From NCBI RefSeq assembly GCF_014905175.1, contig NC_057792.1, positions 1,116,001 to 1,180,000 on the forward strand: a DNA stretch of 64,000 bases. The letters are read 5' to 3'. Position numbers and translations under genes: made by a program. The stretch's first letter is position 1; every line of letters starts with the position of its first letter. Below are positions 38,801 to 52,303 of the stretch, in pieces. The notes below the pieces were generated by a model. That model was not told the origin of the DNA, searched no databases, and saw only the letters and a program-made list of their open reading frames with translations. Source of the stretch: Aphidius gifuensis. Its lineage: Eukaryota > Arthropoda > Insecta > Hymenoptera > Braconidae.

Positions 38801-41800
38801 CATTTATTTTCTTTCAAAATTTTCAATTTTTCCTAGAGAACAAGATTTTTAATATCATTTCGCCAAAGAAAAAGATTTCAATTTTTTGATATAAAAAAAA
38901 TCTTCACATGTAATGTATTAAAGAATTTTAAAACTTCAATATATAAAATATATCGAAACGGGAAATGATGGTTGAAGAGCGGAAATTAACATCCAACTTT
39001 TTCAAGTGAGTGAATATCTAAAAAAAAAAACAAAATAAAGCAAAAATCTTTTCTATTTTTTATCTATATACTACGAGATGAAAAAAAAAAAAAAAAAGAG
39101 ATCGCCGATTGTGAGAAGATAGGCTAGAGAGACCACTCGAAAAAAACCCCTCGAAAACAACTCGAGGTTATATAGTAGACATAAATGAGAGAATAGAAGG
39201 AAAAAAAAAATGAAAAAAAAAATATATATAAAGAAGAATAAATAATAAAAAAAATGATAATTTATTTTTGTTCATTCGTCAGAAGCCGCTGAGATTTCAA
39301 ACAGATCTTGGATCCACCAAGTTGATGAAAAAGACAAAAAAAAATAAAAAAAAAAATTGACAAGTTCTTTGCTATTCTAGTCAACGAGTTTTTGACTGAG
39401 CAATCAATTTTTTTTTTCATCTAAAATCAGGTTAGACAATAAGCCGAATGGTATGCATTCAATTTCCGATTCAACTCTTCAGCTATTTATCCCTATTAAC
39501 CTTTTTTTTTTTTCATTATAAATTATAATATATTTCGCTTATATAGAATCAGATGATTCAACGAAGCATGACAGTATAAAAAATTTAATTCTTTGATTTC
39601 TCTTTAAATATATTTTTTATTATTTCTTACATATTTCAAATATAGTTTCTTTTTTTACCATTCTAGACTCATTTTATTTTTTATGTATATAATCAAGTGA
39701 ACCAAGGCATCATTCAAGATCAAAAAAAATATATATAAAAGTAAGATTGGATCCAATATTTATGGGTCCCATTAGTTTTAAACGTCGCTGGTCCGAGGAA
39801 TACTAAAATATATACAGTTTGTATTTCTCAATATGGTCAAGTCGAGCATCAAGCCAAATCTCATCAACCAAACAACAAACCAGACGAGATAAAAATAATA
39901 AAAAAATTTTTTTAAATAAATTTAGCATATATTTTTCAACATAAATAATAAATTTTAAATACTTTTTTATTTTTTTTTGTTTAAATTAAAATCATTTTTT
40001 CTTTATCATCATTATGATAGATTGTGGGTTTTTTTTTTTCGTTATTTTTAAGAATTGAAGAATGAGATAAAATAAATCGTGGTATGAAGAAACACTGAGA
40101 GATAATCGATTGAAAGTATTTTTAAAATTTTTTTTATTTTGTCTCTCAATTCTGTTATATCCGCAGTAAGTTTCCGCCCACGGGCATGTCCAAATACGAA
40201 AAAATAAAATGAAAAAAAATGTATATTCTCAAGAAAGACAAGTGGTAAAATGTCCACACTATCTTCACAGTATCAAGTATAAAATATATAACAAAAAAAG
40301 TAATAATAAAATTTATCCAAGTTTGTAAATAGACAATCGATTGGCTGAAAAAGAATTTATATACATACGTGGTGATAAAATTCGAGTATTTTATCATAAC
40401 ATTTATGTATTTTTATTTTTTATATATGTATTACGTTGACATGCCAATATACAATATACATATATTAGATAATAAAAGCATGTAAGTGTGTACTTTATAG
40501 AAAATAAAATAAATAAAAAAAAAAAATAGCAAGTATAAAGGGTCGTTGTCATTTGTGCACCTGGTTACTTTTACAACCTAATCGATAAAACGGCACCACG
40601 AGTAATTGAATCGGTTCGCAAAATCCAGACGTAAATGATAAAAATCGTAAAAATTTTTCACATATATATTACATTCATCCCTGTAATAAAAAAAAAATAA
40701 AAATACAAAAAATCAGGATACTTTTTATCCCTGGTAAAATGAAAATTGCATGTTTTTTTTTTTTTTTTTAGAAAAAAATATACTTTGTTTGCCAAGATAA
40801 AAGCAAAAATTCATTTGATGTTTTGTATATTTTTTTTTTTCTTTAAATTACATTTACAAATTAGATGATTGTCTGAAGAACAAATTGTAAATTGAATTAT
40901 TAAAAATATTTTTTTTTTTGTACCATTAAATTACTCTCATTTTTTTTCAAAAAAAATTAATATTAAAATTTTTTTAAAAATAAAATTTAGAAATATATTT
41001 TAGGTGAATTTTAATTTTATAAAAATTATCATTAAATACTCAAATGATAGTATTATTATAAATAAAAATTATTAATTAATTTAATTTTAGCAATATTAAA
41101 TTTTAAAATATATTTTAAGAAAAATTATAAAAAAAGTTATTTAATAATTTCAATTTAATATAATTATTGTTAATTATTTTTTGTTTATTATTTAAACAAT
41201 AGAAATGATATTATTATTATTAAAAAAAAAATATTATATATAAATTTAATCGACTAATAAAAAAATGTAATAATAATTCAGCAAACAATTATTAAAAGTT
41301 TTCTCATAATTTTATTTTTATATCGACTGATTCAAGATTAATCATGCGAATGTGTTTACTCGGGATTACGTGAGTTTAATGAAGTCTGGATGATATATCC
41401 CCCCTTTTTATTTTCATTTATATATGAACATTACCCAAGCGAGGAAAAGTGATTTTCCCACGGCTTTTGAGAGTCGTAAAACTCGGATGGTTTTGTTTGC
41501 ACGTAGATGAATTACATCGAAGCGAGCGAGAGAGAAAATAAAAAAATAAAAAAAAAAATATAATGAAACAAAGAAGAAGAATAATAATAAAAGAGTCTCA
41601 TTTCACAGCTTAAATACATTTGCCATAAATCTTGTCGATTGACACACATTGACAGGCTTCAGTTTCACAGACAAAACAAAAATCGTAAAAAATAAATTAA
41701 AAAAATATAGAGTATGTTGTTGTTGCTGTACTCTCTTTCATGATTAAATACATAATATATATAACAATTTAAAATTAAAAAGAGTTAAATATATGATTCA

Positions 41801-43810
41801 AAATATAATAAGACAAAGATAAATTATGTAGATTAGTCTGATAGGCGTGTAACCAAGTTGGTTTGATGTTTCACTGGGTCTATATGTTAACTATACACCA
41901 AGTACCATCTACTATTACAAACTACAACCAATTAAATGACAACTTGGATTTTAAAACTTTTCACAAAACTATTTTCCTTTTGTGTTTTTAGACCACCTGA
42001 GTTGTTCTATATATACACCTTTTGTCTTTTAACAAATTACCCGTAATTATATAATTACTTTTCTTGTTAATTCTTGAAATTTGATTTTTTTCTTTTTTTT
42101 TTTTCCTCTTTTTTTCATAGTAATTATAAAGCAACTGGTAAAGTTATTATTATTATTTTTAAACTTTAATTTATTATTATTATTAATTATTTTTTATTAT
42201 ATTCAAACAATTTTTTTTTACCCTTTAAAAAAATTGGTTTTTTAAAAATTTTTACTTTCTCATATCTTGATGGAATTATTTAAATTTATTTTTCACATTT
42301 AAAAATAAATATTATTTATTATTTATATACATATATTTATTTCTCTTATCTAAAACGATAAAATGGAAATAAAAGCACAGCTTTTACAAGTAGAATTTTG
42401 ACTGTCATGATTATTTTTATTATGGAAAATTAAAGGTGATAAAATTTTTGAAAGAAAAAAAATTAACGGTCATTTTTTTTCGGAGGGTTATTGGGATTAT
42501 TGGTGTGAATGTATGTATGTTTGATGTATCGAGGTGTTTGGTACGAAATAGCACGTAATTTTTTTGATATGTACAGATGCGCCAGTTGCGCTTGTGACAA
42601 TATCACGACACACAGAGAGAAAGAGCATGTGCGCTTCAGGGTCGACGCGTGGCACATTAAAGCTGAAGAATCGAGGCTATTTAAATACCATGGCCTCATT
42701 GTGACACTTAATCTCATTCTCTCTATCATATTATATAATATTTTTCTCAATATCATTTTTAAAAAATATAAATAAAAATAAAAATCAATATATTTCCATG
42801 AAAACTAATAAAAATATAAAATAAACTTGAGAAATTTATTTAAAGTTTTTTTTTTAAATTTATTGTTTTATAAATTATAAAAAAAATAATTTATTAACAA
42901 TAATTGGTAGTTTGGTTTGATGTATATAGAGGTCATTATAACCGCAAAATGAGGGTATATATAATTTACTTGAAAATACATTATAAACCTAAAATTAATA
43001 TAAAATTAAAAAAAAAAAAAATTAAATAGATCATGTACTTGTGTGCTTCAATAACGAGAATAACTAATTATTAATATTTTTTTTTTTTTCAAAGGGAAAT
43101 ATGGTCGATTTGCCGATAGATAATTCACCCTTCATAAAAAATTTTAAAACTTTTTTTTTTTTCATTCTCTGTACATTTATATTTAAGGGAAATATAATGG
43201 AACGTCAAAACTGTCGATCGCATTTCGTTTCGCCACTTTTAACCCTCCTTGTTAATAATAAAAAAAAAAAAAAAAATATACACTTGATCTATTGAAATTT
43301 TATGGTTCTATTTATACTGCTTAATGTTGATTAAAAATTAAAATAAAAATTCTATTGTTTTTTAAATACTTGGAGCTTTTAAAAAATTTTTAAATTATTT
43401 AAGAATCAAAAGTGACTACAGCCAATGCACTTTTTAATCAATACAACCAATTTGCGTCATTTTTTTATGACTCATATTTGTTGAAAATAGTCTTGACTTG
43501 ATAAAAAAATGACTCAACTTTTTCTATACCAGTCTGGCAAATGGCAATCAAATATCAATGCTAAAATCAGAAGAATAATTTCTAATAATTATTACTAAAT
43601 TGCCTAATCCAAATTGGACATAAAAAAAAATATATAAATTATTTTGGAGCACTGGCTTGAACATAATTTATAAAAACAATACATGCGCATATAGCTGAAT
43701 GTATAAATGATGATTCAATTAATAATTTGATATATTATAGTGAATAAATTAATGTATAAATTCAATAGCATTGTATTGAAGATACAAACAATTGAAATTA
43801 GCATATTTCG

Positions 43811-43860
43811 TTGTCTTGTCCATCATGAAATCTAGGATAGTTGTCTTGTCTCTAGGATAG
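43811..43860. repeat. Imperfect local tandem duplication
   Basis: The unit TTGTCTTGTC + TCTAGGATAG occurs twice. The first copy (43811-43840) has 10 extra bases (CATCATGAAA) between its halves; the second (43841-43860) does not. Confidence 0.75.
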
Positions 43861-45020
43861 TCTAATTTCCACATGGTTTGTCCAGAGAGAAATTTCAAGG
43901 TTTAAATATAGTTCTGGGTTGCATGTATAACAACGCCCTTTTATTCTCATTCCACATTTATCCATCAACTCTTCATCTTCCTCTTCTAGTCGTACCTCTA
44001 TCACAAGTGAGTTGTGGGTTGAGGGTGTTAAAGGAACGAGAGATAAAATATATATAGAGACAAAGAGAGAATGAGTTTTTGGTGTGCCGCATGAGTGTAC
44101 TAGACGTGCAAACTATTGAGAGAGAATACCAAAAGATAAAATGAGTTGAGAAATGGCAGGACGATATTAGCGATTCCAACAGTGTACCAACATCATCATC
44201 CCTTCTATACTATCCCTTGCTTGTACTATTACAACAACCCTCACTAAAAAACTCTCATCTGTATTTTCTGTTTTCTCTTTATACCTTTACTTTTCTCAAC
44301 GTCATTTCTCAACACACTTTACACTTTTTTTTATTTTTTTTTTATTATAATAAAACTATAGCTATCACAAAAATATCATTAAAAATACCAATCATTTGCC
44401 TTTTTTTTCATATTTTTAATTAATTTATTACCCCAAAAGAAAAACCAAGAGAATTTTTTAAAAGTATTTTTTAAAGCTCAACTCACTCTGAGACATTCAG
44501 ACAAAAAAAAAAATATATTAAAATGAATCATAAAGTATACAGAGAATCAAAAAGTACGAAACGCATCTTCAGAGATTTATTCGTGACTCAAATGTCTAAT
44601 TTATTCCCAAGAGGGAGACCATTATTATTATATGTATTTTTTTTTATTTTTATTATTATTATCTTCCGGATTTTTATGAGGTCCCGTAAAAGTCATTTGA
44701 TCACGTCATATACAATGAAAGAAATTGATAGACAACGACAAAGAGATAAAACATTTTTGAATAAAAAATTTGAATGATGAGATGAAAAATATCATCATTG
44801 AAACTACAAAATGAATAAAAAAATATCTTGGACATTTAAAGGATGAATATAAAAATGAAAAGAGATATTTATTTTTAAAGAAAATAAGAGTATATATAAA
44901 AAAATTTATGGAGAGGAAAAAAAAGGGTTTAAAAAGGTGCAAGATCATTAGAGGAAGAAAATGGTCAGGGCATTGTTAGTCGAGTGTCATTAAGGCCCAT
45001 GATATAAATAGGATGAAGCT

Positions 45021-45092
45021 CATCGTCATCATCATGATCGTCATCGTCATCGTCCTCTTTCTCGTAGTCGTCGTTGTCGTCGTTATCATCAT
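45021..45092. repeat. Degenerate (TCR)n trinucleotide tract
   Basis: TCATCG/TCGTCG/TTGTCG units continue for about 70 bp with interruptions (CCTCTTTCTCG). No ORF with domain character uses it. Confidence 0.75.
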
Positions 45093-47001
45093 TTTCAACA
45101 TTTCTCGTCATACTAGCTCAGTTTATACACGTCGTGTTTTCCCCAGTATATTTCAAGCCAATGTCCTGGTATGAATTGCCATCAGGCACCGACGGCAATT
45201 AATAATAAACCATTCCCTTGATGATAAATGCATACACACGAGTCTCTTGTTCTTCATCCCCTTTCCATTTTACTATATCTTTCCATCTCTCTATACATAT
45301 TCTGTCTGGCCATTTACCATATTCATTTTTTATTTTTTAAATTAAAGAAAATATAAAAACAACAAATCATTTAATTTAAATTGAAAAATATTGTTTTCAT
45401 ATATGTATCTCAATGCTATTTGTCTTTTATTTATTTATTTTGTTTTTTTTTTTTCAAATTTTTTTCATTTCAATTCTCTGCAGTTTCCGGTAGTGGAAAT
45501 TCGAGTATCTGAAATTTCCCGTGAGACTTTTTTCGCGCACTCAGTTCTCATCAATATTTTTTTTATTTTTTTTTTTTCTCTACAAAATTTAAAGGTGTGT
45601 ATTGCCCGAAAAAAAAAAAATGATTAATAAAAAGAAAAGAGAAAAAATAGCTAATGGTTATAAAAAATAAAAATGAATTTTTTTTTCTATTATTTATGGG
45701 GGTTAAAAAATTGAACTCGTGAATTTTATTGAGAGGAACAAAAAAGATATATTGAATGGTAATTTGCAAACTCGTGTTTTTTATCGGACTAGTGAATTTG
45801 TTATTTTTTATAAATATATTATTTTTTTTTTTTAAGCTAGAAACAAATCGACAACGTTATGCTTGACGTCGGACGCAAATCGTTTTTTTTTTTTTTTTGG
45901 GGTTGTAAGATTATGTTCGCCTATCTACACACCACACACATTTTTATTTTTTTTTTAATGTTCTACTTTTATTCGTATACGTTTTTCCTTTTCTTCCCTA
46001 GCATTTTTATTTTTTAAATATACTTTAAAGGCTTCAGTGAGCTAAGCAAGTTAACCCCTAATACTGCGCGGTATATATCTAAATTTTTTTTTAAGCAAAT
46101 AAGGGCGGTACCCTAAAAATAAAAATAAAAAAAATCTAGTGGCCAATGTTTGTGAGAAAATTCAAGGTGCCATTTAGTTGACGATTATGCTGAGGTTATA
46201 TATCCCCAAAAATCGATTCTTCAACCCTCTCTTTTTTTCCTTAACCACCCCTTAACCACCCCCTCAAAATATAAGAGCTTTTGAAAAAAACTTTGTGCCT
46301 ATGGGTTTAACTGTATCGTAAACTCATCCTTTTTTATATTTTCTTTTCTTCATTCTATATATATATCTTTAGGAAAAAAATATAAAACAACCCCTAACAT
46401 ACAAACATACAAAATGAAATATCCACCTTGAATTCACCACACCGCACACAATATCTACTTATCTTTATACGTGAAAGAAGAAGATAAGTTTAAACGACAG
46501 AACAAAAACTCTGTAAATCCAATAACGTAAATCTTTGTAATGGCTACATATATGCTCTTGTAATGTAAACCACATGAGGCCTATTTTTTTTTTTTTTTTT
46601 TTTTAACACTTAAAAATAGCTGATAAAAAAAAAATAAAAAATAAATCATATTGGCGATAAAAAAAAGATGAAAAAAAATCTCTTGGTTATATTGATTACA
46701 TGACTCAATATTAAGAATAAAAATATCTGCGTAAAAATAATCTTGAAAGGTTGAAAAATAAATGCCACAATAAAAATAATAGCTACTAAGTGAAAAATAA
46801 ATTTAAAAAATTATTAAATAATTATAATTTTACTAGTGATAAATTTCCAGTTGAAAAATAAATTAGTGTTTGTTTTTTTCATTTGAAAATTATTTATGAG
46901 AAAATTTTATTGACAAAAGATTTGACCACTAATGATATTAAGTACCTGTTTATTTCAAAAGAAAAAATATTAAAATAATATTCAGGTTTAATAAAAAAAA
47001 T

Positions 47002-47024
47002 ATGATGATGATAATGATGATGAT
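47002..47024. repeat. (GAT)n microsatellite
   Basis: ATGATGATGATAATGATGATGAT, one interruption. Confidence 0.75.
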
Positions 47025-48051
47025 ACTGAGTGAATGAACTGTCATGTTTTTGAACAAAACAGGTAGAAAAAAAAAAAAATAATAATAAAGAAAAATAAGT
47101 GTGCCACCAACGTAGCCAGCCAAAAGAAACAGTATAGTATATAGAAACGTGAGACAGTGAGTAGTGTCCAAAATGAATGGGCGTGTGAATGGTTGAGAAA
47201 TGAATGAGATCTTTGGGGCAGTTGGACATAAAAGTGATGCTGCTTCCACAGGTATATAACTATATATAAACACGTGAATGTATTTTCTCTAAATAATAAT
47301 AATAACGAAAATTAAGAAAAACTTCATGACGGAAGATAAGAATGTTTGTGTGATGTGTACATGTCCACCAACTTTTCTAGTCTTTTCTAACTGGTACTCA
47401 TTTTTTTTTATTTACTTTTCTTCAATGTGTTCATGTTTTTATCATTCAATTTTCCACTTTTCTTTAGCAAGATTCACCGCAAAGTAAAACGAATGAAAAG
47501 AAAAAAAAAAATACACATATATGTATAAAATAAAATTAAAGAACGAAGGTAAAAAAAAACTACGTCACGTATTGAGGAAAAAAAAATTGAGTGCAGGGGT
47601 TGTTGAATCGAAACGACGTTTTAACAGATGAAAAAAAAAAATATATATATATACTTTAGAAAATTTAGAGTGAAAAAAAATATATAAATTGAAGGAAATT
47701 TTTATAAAATCAAATTTTATAATTTTTTATATTTGAATTGAAAATAAATTATGTAAATTTGACTAATGCTTGATTATTATGTTTTTTTGGTTATTTAAAT
47801 AATATGTAAAAATAAAAAATAAAAAAAATATAAAAATTGACAAATATGTAGAAGAGTAAAGTGCCATTAGACTATTGCTAAAAATTCATGTGAATAATAA
47901 AAAAGTTATGTGAAACAAAGAGGAGAAACAATGACCCTGATGGTATAATATTGTGTATGTCAAGTAAAACTTTTATTCTCTTTCTATATTTAAAATGGCA
48001 AAAGAGAAAAAAAGAAAATATATATACATGAAAATAAAAAAAATGACTCAC

Positions 48052-48121
48052 CGTTTGCGAGGGATAAAATAGCCAAGAACAGGAGCACCAGGGTTCCTTC
48101 TCGACACGCCAGTTCCTGCAT
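48052..48121 (-). CDS. First coding exon of a secreted or membrane protein (signal peptide), partial CDS
   Basis: On the minus strand a pyrimidine-containing acceptor (ATGTGTTTCAG) ends at 48123. The exon then reads G-ATG from 48122 and runs to 48052, where it meets a consensus donor GTGAGT (48051-48046). The ATG at 48121 opens 23 codons plus one base, so the exon ends in phase 1. The peptide starts MQELACREGT, continues with the hydrophobic core LVLLFLAILSLA, and would complete an N-G after it. Ser at -3 and Ala at -1 of SLA|N make a good signal peptidase site. Short signal-peptide exons ending in phase 1 are common in insect cell-surface proteins with phase-1 modules such as immunoglobulin domains; assigning this gene to that class is inference. 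The rest of the protein is not in the window as far as I can see. All three frames of this short exon are open, so the frame choice rests on the ATG and the signal-peptide character. No family was recognised. Confidence 0.62.
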
Positions 48122-48133
48122 CCTGAAACACAT
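48122..48133 (-). other. 3' splice site of the signal-peptide exon
   Basis: The minus strand reads ATGTGTTTCAG|GATG. The AG is at 48124-48123, and one exon base (48122) precedes the ATG. This is the acceptor that 5'UTR exons further right would join. The upstream tract is TA/TG-rich rather than a long pure pyrimidine run, which is normal in AT-rich insect introns. Confidence 0.55.
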
Positions 48134-48347
48134 ATATATACATACAATACATTAATATCAATATTCAACTGGAAGCTCATACAACCGTACAAAATGGTGG
48201 GCATATTATTGAGGGGGTTCCTATGTTCCTATATATATTTGTCTGTATATTTGTATGAAAGCTGTATCAAGGGAAAGAGAATAAATATGCTCACAAAATA
48301 ATAAATATAATTCACACTGAAATTGCTGTATATATACATGAAAATTG

Positions 48348-48908
48348 AAAAAATAAAATATAATCGTGATATGTTAGAGTATTTTGACATCGACCTGTCA
48401 TGCTTTTCTATATATATTATCAAATATATATTTATTATAAATTTTTCACGCTGAATTGTCTGAGTGTTATTGGGAAATGTTTATTTTTTTTTTTATTTTT
48501 TTTATTTTCAATAACATTGCGTGTCGAAATTAATTTAATTTCAAAATGTTGAATTTTTTTTATAATAATAATAATGAAGGTTAAACTGAGATGCGGGTTT
48601 AAAAGATTTTTCATCAAGTTAATTTTTAAATAATATATTAAAATCATTGTGTTGAAGGTAAAAAAGTTCAAGTGCAAAAAAAAAAAAAAAAATCGAAAAA
48701 AAGATTGTTTAAAAAAGTAAAAAAAATGTATGTTTAAATATTTTTTGTCATTAATTAATTTTGGGCATTTAAAAAAATTGCAGATGGGTAAATGCAACAT
48801 TTGCAAAAAAATATTTATATTTGCGATTTTTGAACTTTCAAAAAAAAAATAACCGAATATGGTATTTTTTTGACCTTTTTTTACTGTAAATTTGACAATT
48901 TAAAATTA
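48348..48908 (+). repeat. Left arm of a large inverted repeat
   Basis: The reverse complement of this ~560-bp segment recurs at 53961-54524. Matching landmarks include ATAATCGTGATATGTT at the outer edge, CATCGACCTGTCATGCTTTT, GAGATGCGGGTTTAAAAGAT, CAGATGGGTAAATGCAACAT, and ACCGAATATGGTATTTTTTT near the inner edge. A 79-residue translation is identical between arms, and only a few substitutions and A-run length changes are seen, so identity is well above 90% by eye. The arm starts about 230 bp upstream (minus orientation) of the signal-peptide exon. No transposase, target-site duplication or canonical terminus was found at the outer edges. Confidence 0.9.
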
Positions 48909-51388
48909 TTTATTTGATTTATTTTTAAAAAGCAATTTGTTTACATTATTTTTATGATGTTGAAATATATTTTGTTGGATAATACTGTTGATGGGCCGAT
49001 GGGGTGTCAGATATCAAACATTATTGATAATTCCATGTACATCATAACGGAATGGATCAACTGTTGGTAGAGAATGAGGGTATTCAAGGTGTTTCGACCG
49101 CAGGAAGATCAGAGCATTGAGATTGTCTACGTGCCATTCGAATAAACTATATATAATATTATGGATTTATCAGTATGCATGGTTAACCAATCAAACATTA
49201 CTGTAATTTGAATTTAAAAAAAAAATGAAAAACTAATATTATATTTCGCTAAAATTGTTATAATATAATTTTAAATTTTTTTATGAATAAATTACACTGT
49301 CTGAAAAATGTCAGAGAGAAATATCTAAAAATAAATTTGAACTTATCACCTAGTTTTAAATTACCCTCCGGGATAAATATTAAATTAAAATTGACTTTTT
49401 TTAATCAAAACTACTTTTACATTTTAAACAATATATAAATAATTATTTTTAATTTATTTTTTATCCTTCAAAATTTCATATATTATATTTCTTTTATTTT
49501 TCAAGAAATAAAGTATAAACCGGAAATTCGTTCAGCATAAAGATTGGCAAGATTCTCAAGAGACTATCCGATAAAACGAATATAAAAAAAAAATAAATAA
49601 AAAAAGCATCAATCGATCATCAAAAGCACGTGGACGTAATATCGACGAAGCATTGCACTGGACACGAACGCGTTAAAATTCCATCGAATCTCATATCTCG
49701 ATGTTGGGCTTTTTTCCCCGGTCACTCGCATACACGGTTTTCTCCTCCTTCGAAAAAAATTTTTTTTTATCCTTTTTTTACACTTTTATTACGTGTCTCT
49801 CGGACACGATACACCAGTTTTTTATTATTATATTTTTTTTCAACTTAAAAGACACATACCCAAAGGATTTTTAGCAACATCAAAAGAATTTTTATTTTAT
49901 TTTATTCATAAAACAAAAAATAAGAATTTATATTTATTTTTTTTCATCATATTATCATTGGAAAATTTTAGTTATTCGATTGATCGCATTTTAATGATAT
50001 CACCGAATAAAAAATAAATAAAAAACCAAAGATATAGACATGTGTATATTTGTCGACTGTCATCAAACATCCCGTCAGGGCAAAGTCGATCCATTAACAT
50101 TTTTTTTATTTTTATTTTATTAATATATTCTCTCCTTCCGTTTGTTTTTACTTGAAAATTTTTTATTCTATTATTTTTCACTGTGCAATGAGACATTTAA
50201 AACGACCGAGTTTATTTATCTCAGTCGGTTGCATATTTTAAAATTAATAAACAACAAAATGCAAATGAAAAAATAAAAAAAACATCAAACTAATATTATT
50301 AGCAATTTTTCAATTGCAAAAAAATATTTCAAGTTGAAAAAATTATTAAATTTATCAATAAAAAAAAAAGCAAATTATAAATAAAATTCATATTATCATT
50401 GTGTATAAAGGTGACTGTTTGATTTCATTGTGATAACATGAGTGCATAATATAATAACAGTTAATAAAAATATATTTATAATGATGAAATAAATATGTAA
50501 AAAAAAAAAAATATAATTCAAGAAATATAGTGAGTAGGGAAACGAGTATATATAGAGAAATAAAAATGACATTGCCATTGGAATGAAAGATAAATATAAA
50601 GAGAGAAAAAGAGAGAATAAAAATAAAAAAAAAATAAAAATTAAAGATGAGCTTAAAGGCCATCATGAGACGCATTACAATTGAGAATGCAACGAGGCCG
50701 CGAGTAAATAGTAGTACATTGTTGCATGTATTGTTAGTATATATTTATTACATATGTATATGAAAAATTTATGATATATATGTACATTAAACATGTTGAG
50801 TTTTAGTGTATATATATTATAAAATTATATCATGATACCTGCTTAAAACAATGGACGTCTTGATGACTCGACAAACCTCATGTATCGGATTTCAAATGTA
50901 CATTTTCATTTAAAAATAAAAATATGAAAAACATACAAGAATAATATTATAGTGTTATTTTAATACAGTAAATTCTCAACAAATGTTTTACAAGTGTTTA
51001 ATAATTAATACCTACTGTTAATACCGGATTATTAATTAATTATAATTTTTATTTGTTTTTGTTTTTGTTTTGGGAATTTGAGTTTTTATGACTGGGGTTA
51101 GATAGAATCAAGATTGAATATTTAAACGAATAAATTTAAAAACGTTGGTTTATTTTCATTTTGATATATTTATGAATTAAAAAATTCCAATGTGCCAGCT
51201 GCTGGTGCAACGTCCATGAAGAAACGAGTAATTACTAACAATTTCGAGGGCAATTCAACAGGGCAGGAAGAGACTGAAGAAATAACAAAATTCAATTGAA
51301 AAAAATAAAATATATATACAGAATATAAGAAATTTTTTTTTTTTTGACCTTTTATTATTATTTATTTGTTTATTATATTTTATTCAAG

Positions 51389-51439
51389 GCACATGTAGGC
51401 TCATTGTTGGCCTCGAAACATCCCGGATCTTATATGCTG
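51389..51439 (+). other. Possible 51-nt plus-strand microexon
   Basis: On the plus strand a long T-rich tract ends TTTTATTCAAG (AG at 51387-51388), followed by 51 nt and a GTGAGT donor (51440-51445). The segment is GC-richer than its surroundings and a multiple of three. Two of its frames are open; frame 0 reads AHVGSLLASKHPGSYML. It lies on the strand opposite the inferred gene, in the spacer of the inverted repeat. T-rich tracts are common here, so chance is a real alternative. Confidence 0.2.
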
Positions 51440-52303
51440 GTGAGTCACGAGAATGCAGAAGAACATTCACGCATACACGAAATTATTTTCCTTGTTATTT
51501 TTCAGATAGATAATTTTTAAATTGAGAAAATATTGACCCAAAGATATTTTTAAAAATTCATTTAAGCAAATTTTTCACAAATTTGTATATAGAAAAAATA
51601 ATAACACAAGTATAAATTGAAATTAAAATGAATGAAAATACTCGAAAAAAAAATATCTATCAATTGAAATATAAAATTAAATTTTTTCAATAAATATCTA
51701 TAAATCCGTCAAAGTTAATTCAATATCGAATATTATTATTATTCAATCATTGTTTTCCAATCTCATTATCCAAATTACAGGCGAATAAATACGCTTAAAA
51801 TTAACCCAACAATATAATTCCAATAATTATGAAAAATAAAAAACAAATAATTATATTGTCTTTACCAAAGCAAAACAAAATATCAATTTAATATATAAAT
51901 AAAAATATACATAATACACTACAAATTTTATATTCAAGTCAGTATCAATCAAGTTCGACAAAAGAAAAATAATAATAATAATGAAATTTATATTTATTTA
52001 TTGAAGATAATTTACTGGGTATACGAGTGTCTGAGCATTAGAGAGAAAATCGATGAAGTGTGTTGGCCCCACCCAACAAGAGCGTTTCGTTCACAGAGAA
52101 AGAGAGAAAATAAGCTCAACTCGACTCAATAAAAAAAAATATATATATATCAAAGTTGGATAGTACTAGTACTATACGAGGACATTGGTGGTAATTTGAT
52201 GTGTGGTGTTTGTGTTGTCGATATCTACGTGCTTGGACGTACTTGATCATGTTTTTCATCTTGGGTTACTATTGAATAGTAAAAGAGATGAAAACCAACT
52301 TAC

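Larger units (their letters stand above)
1..48051 (-). other. Giant intron downstream of the signal-peptide exon, running off the left edge
   Basis: From the GTGAGT donor at 48051 to the left edge I find no second minus-strand exon with coding character and matching phase-1 splice sites. The intron is therefore inferred to exceed 48 kb. Supporting context is the two recursive-splice-like sites on the same strand inside it (20434/20435 and 1337/1338), a device known from long insect introns. The contents are AT-rich sequence, three SINE-like copies, one TIR DNA element, microsatellites and scattered GC-richer islands, described separately. A small unrecognised exon could still be present. Confidence 0.45.
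35873..48051. other. Intronic sequence nearest the signal-peptide exon
   Basis: AT-rich, with islands near 36480-36900, 37410-37520, 38040-38290, 41340-41530, 42570-42690, 43920-44220 and 47100-47270. The frame at 38048-38305 (85 codons, including DKPVVLKAFIAESDLSQQQW) has ordinary amino-acid composition but no supporting splice sites and no family I recognise. A TCR trinucleotide tract lies at 45021-45092. Confidence 0.4.

Noticed and set aside
48435..48806. 123-codon frame with a copy at 54193-54435, at first sight a conserved protein
   Set aside because: The identity is explained by the DNA-level inverted repeat; the peptide is K/N/F/I-rich and has no domain.
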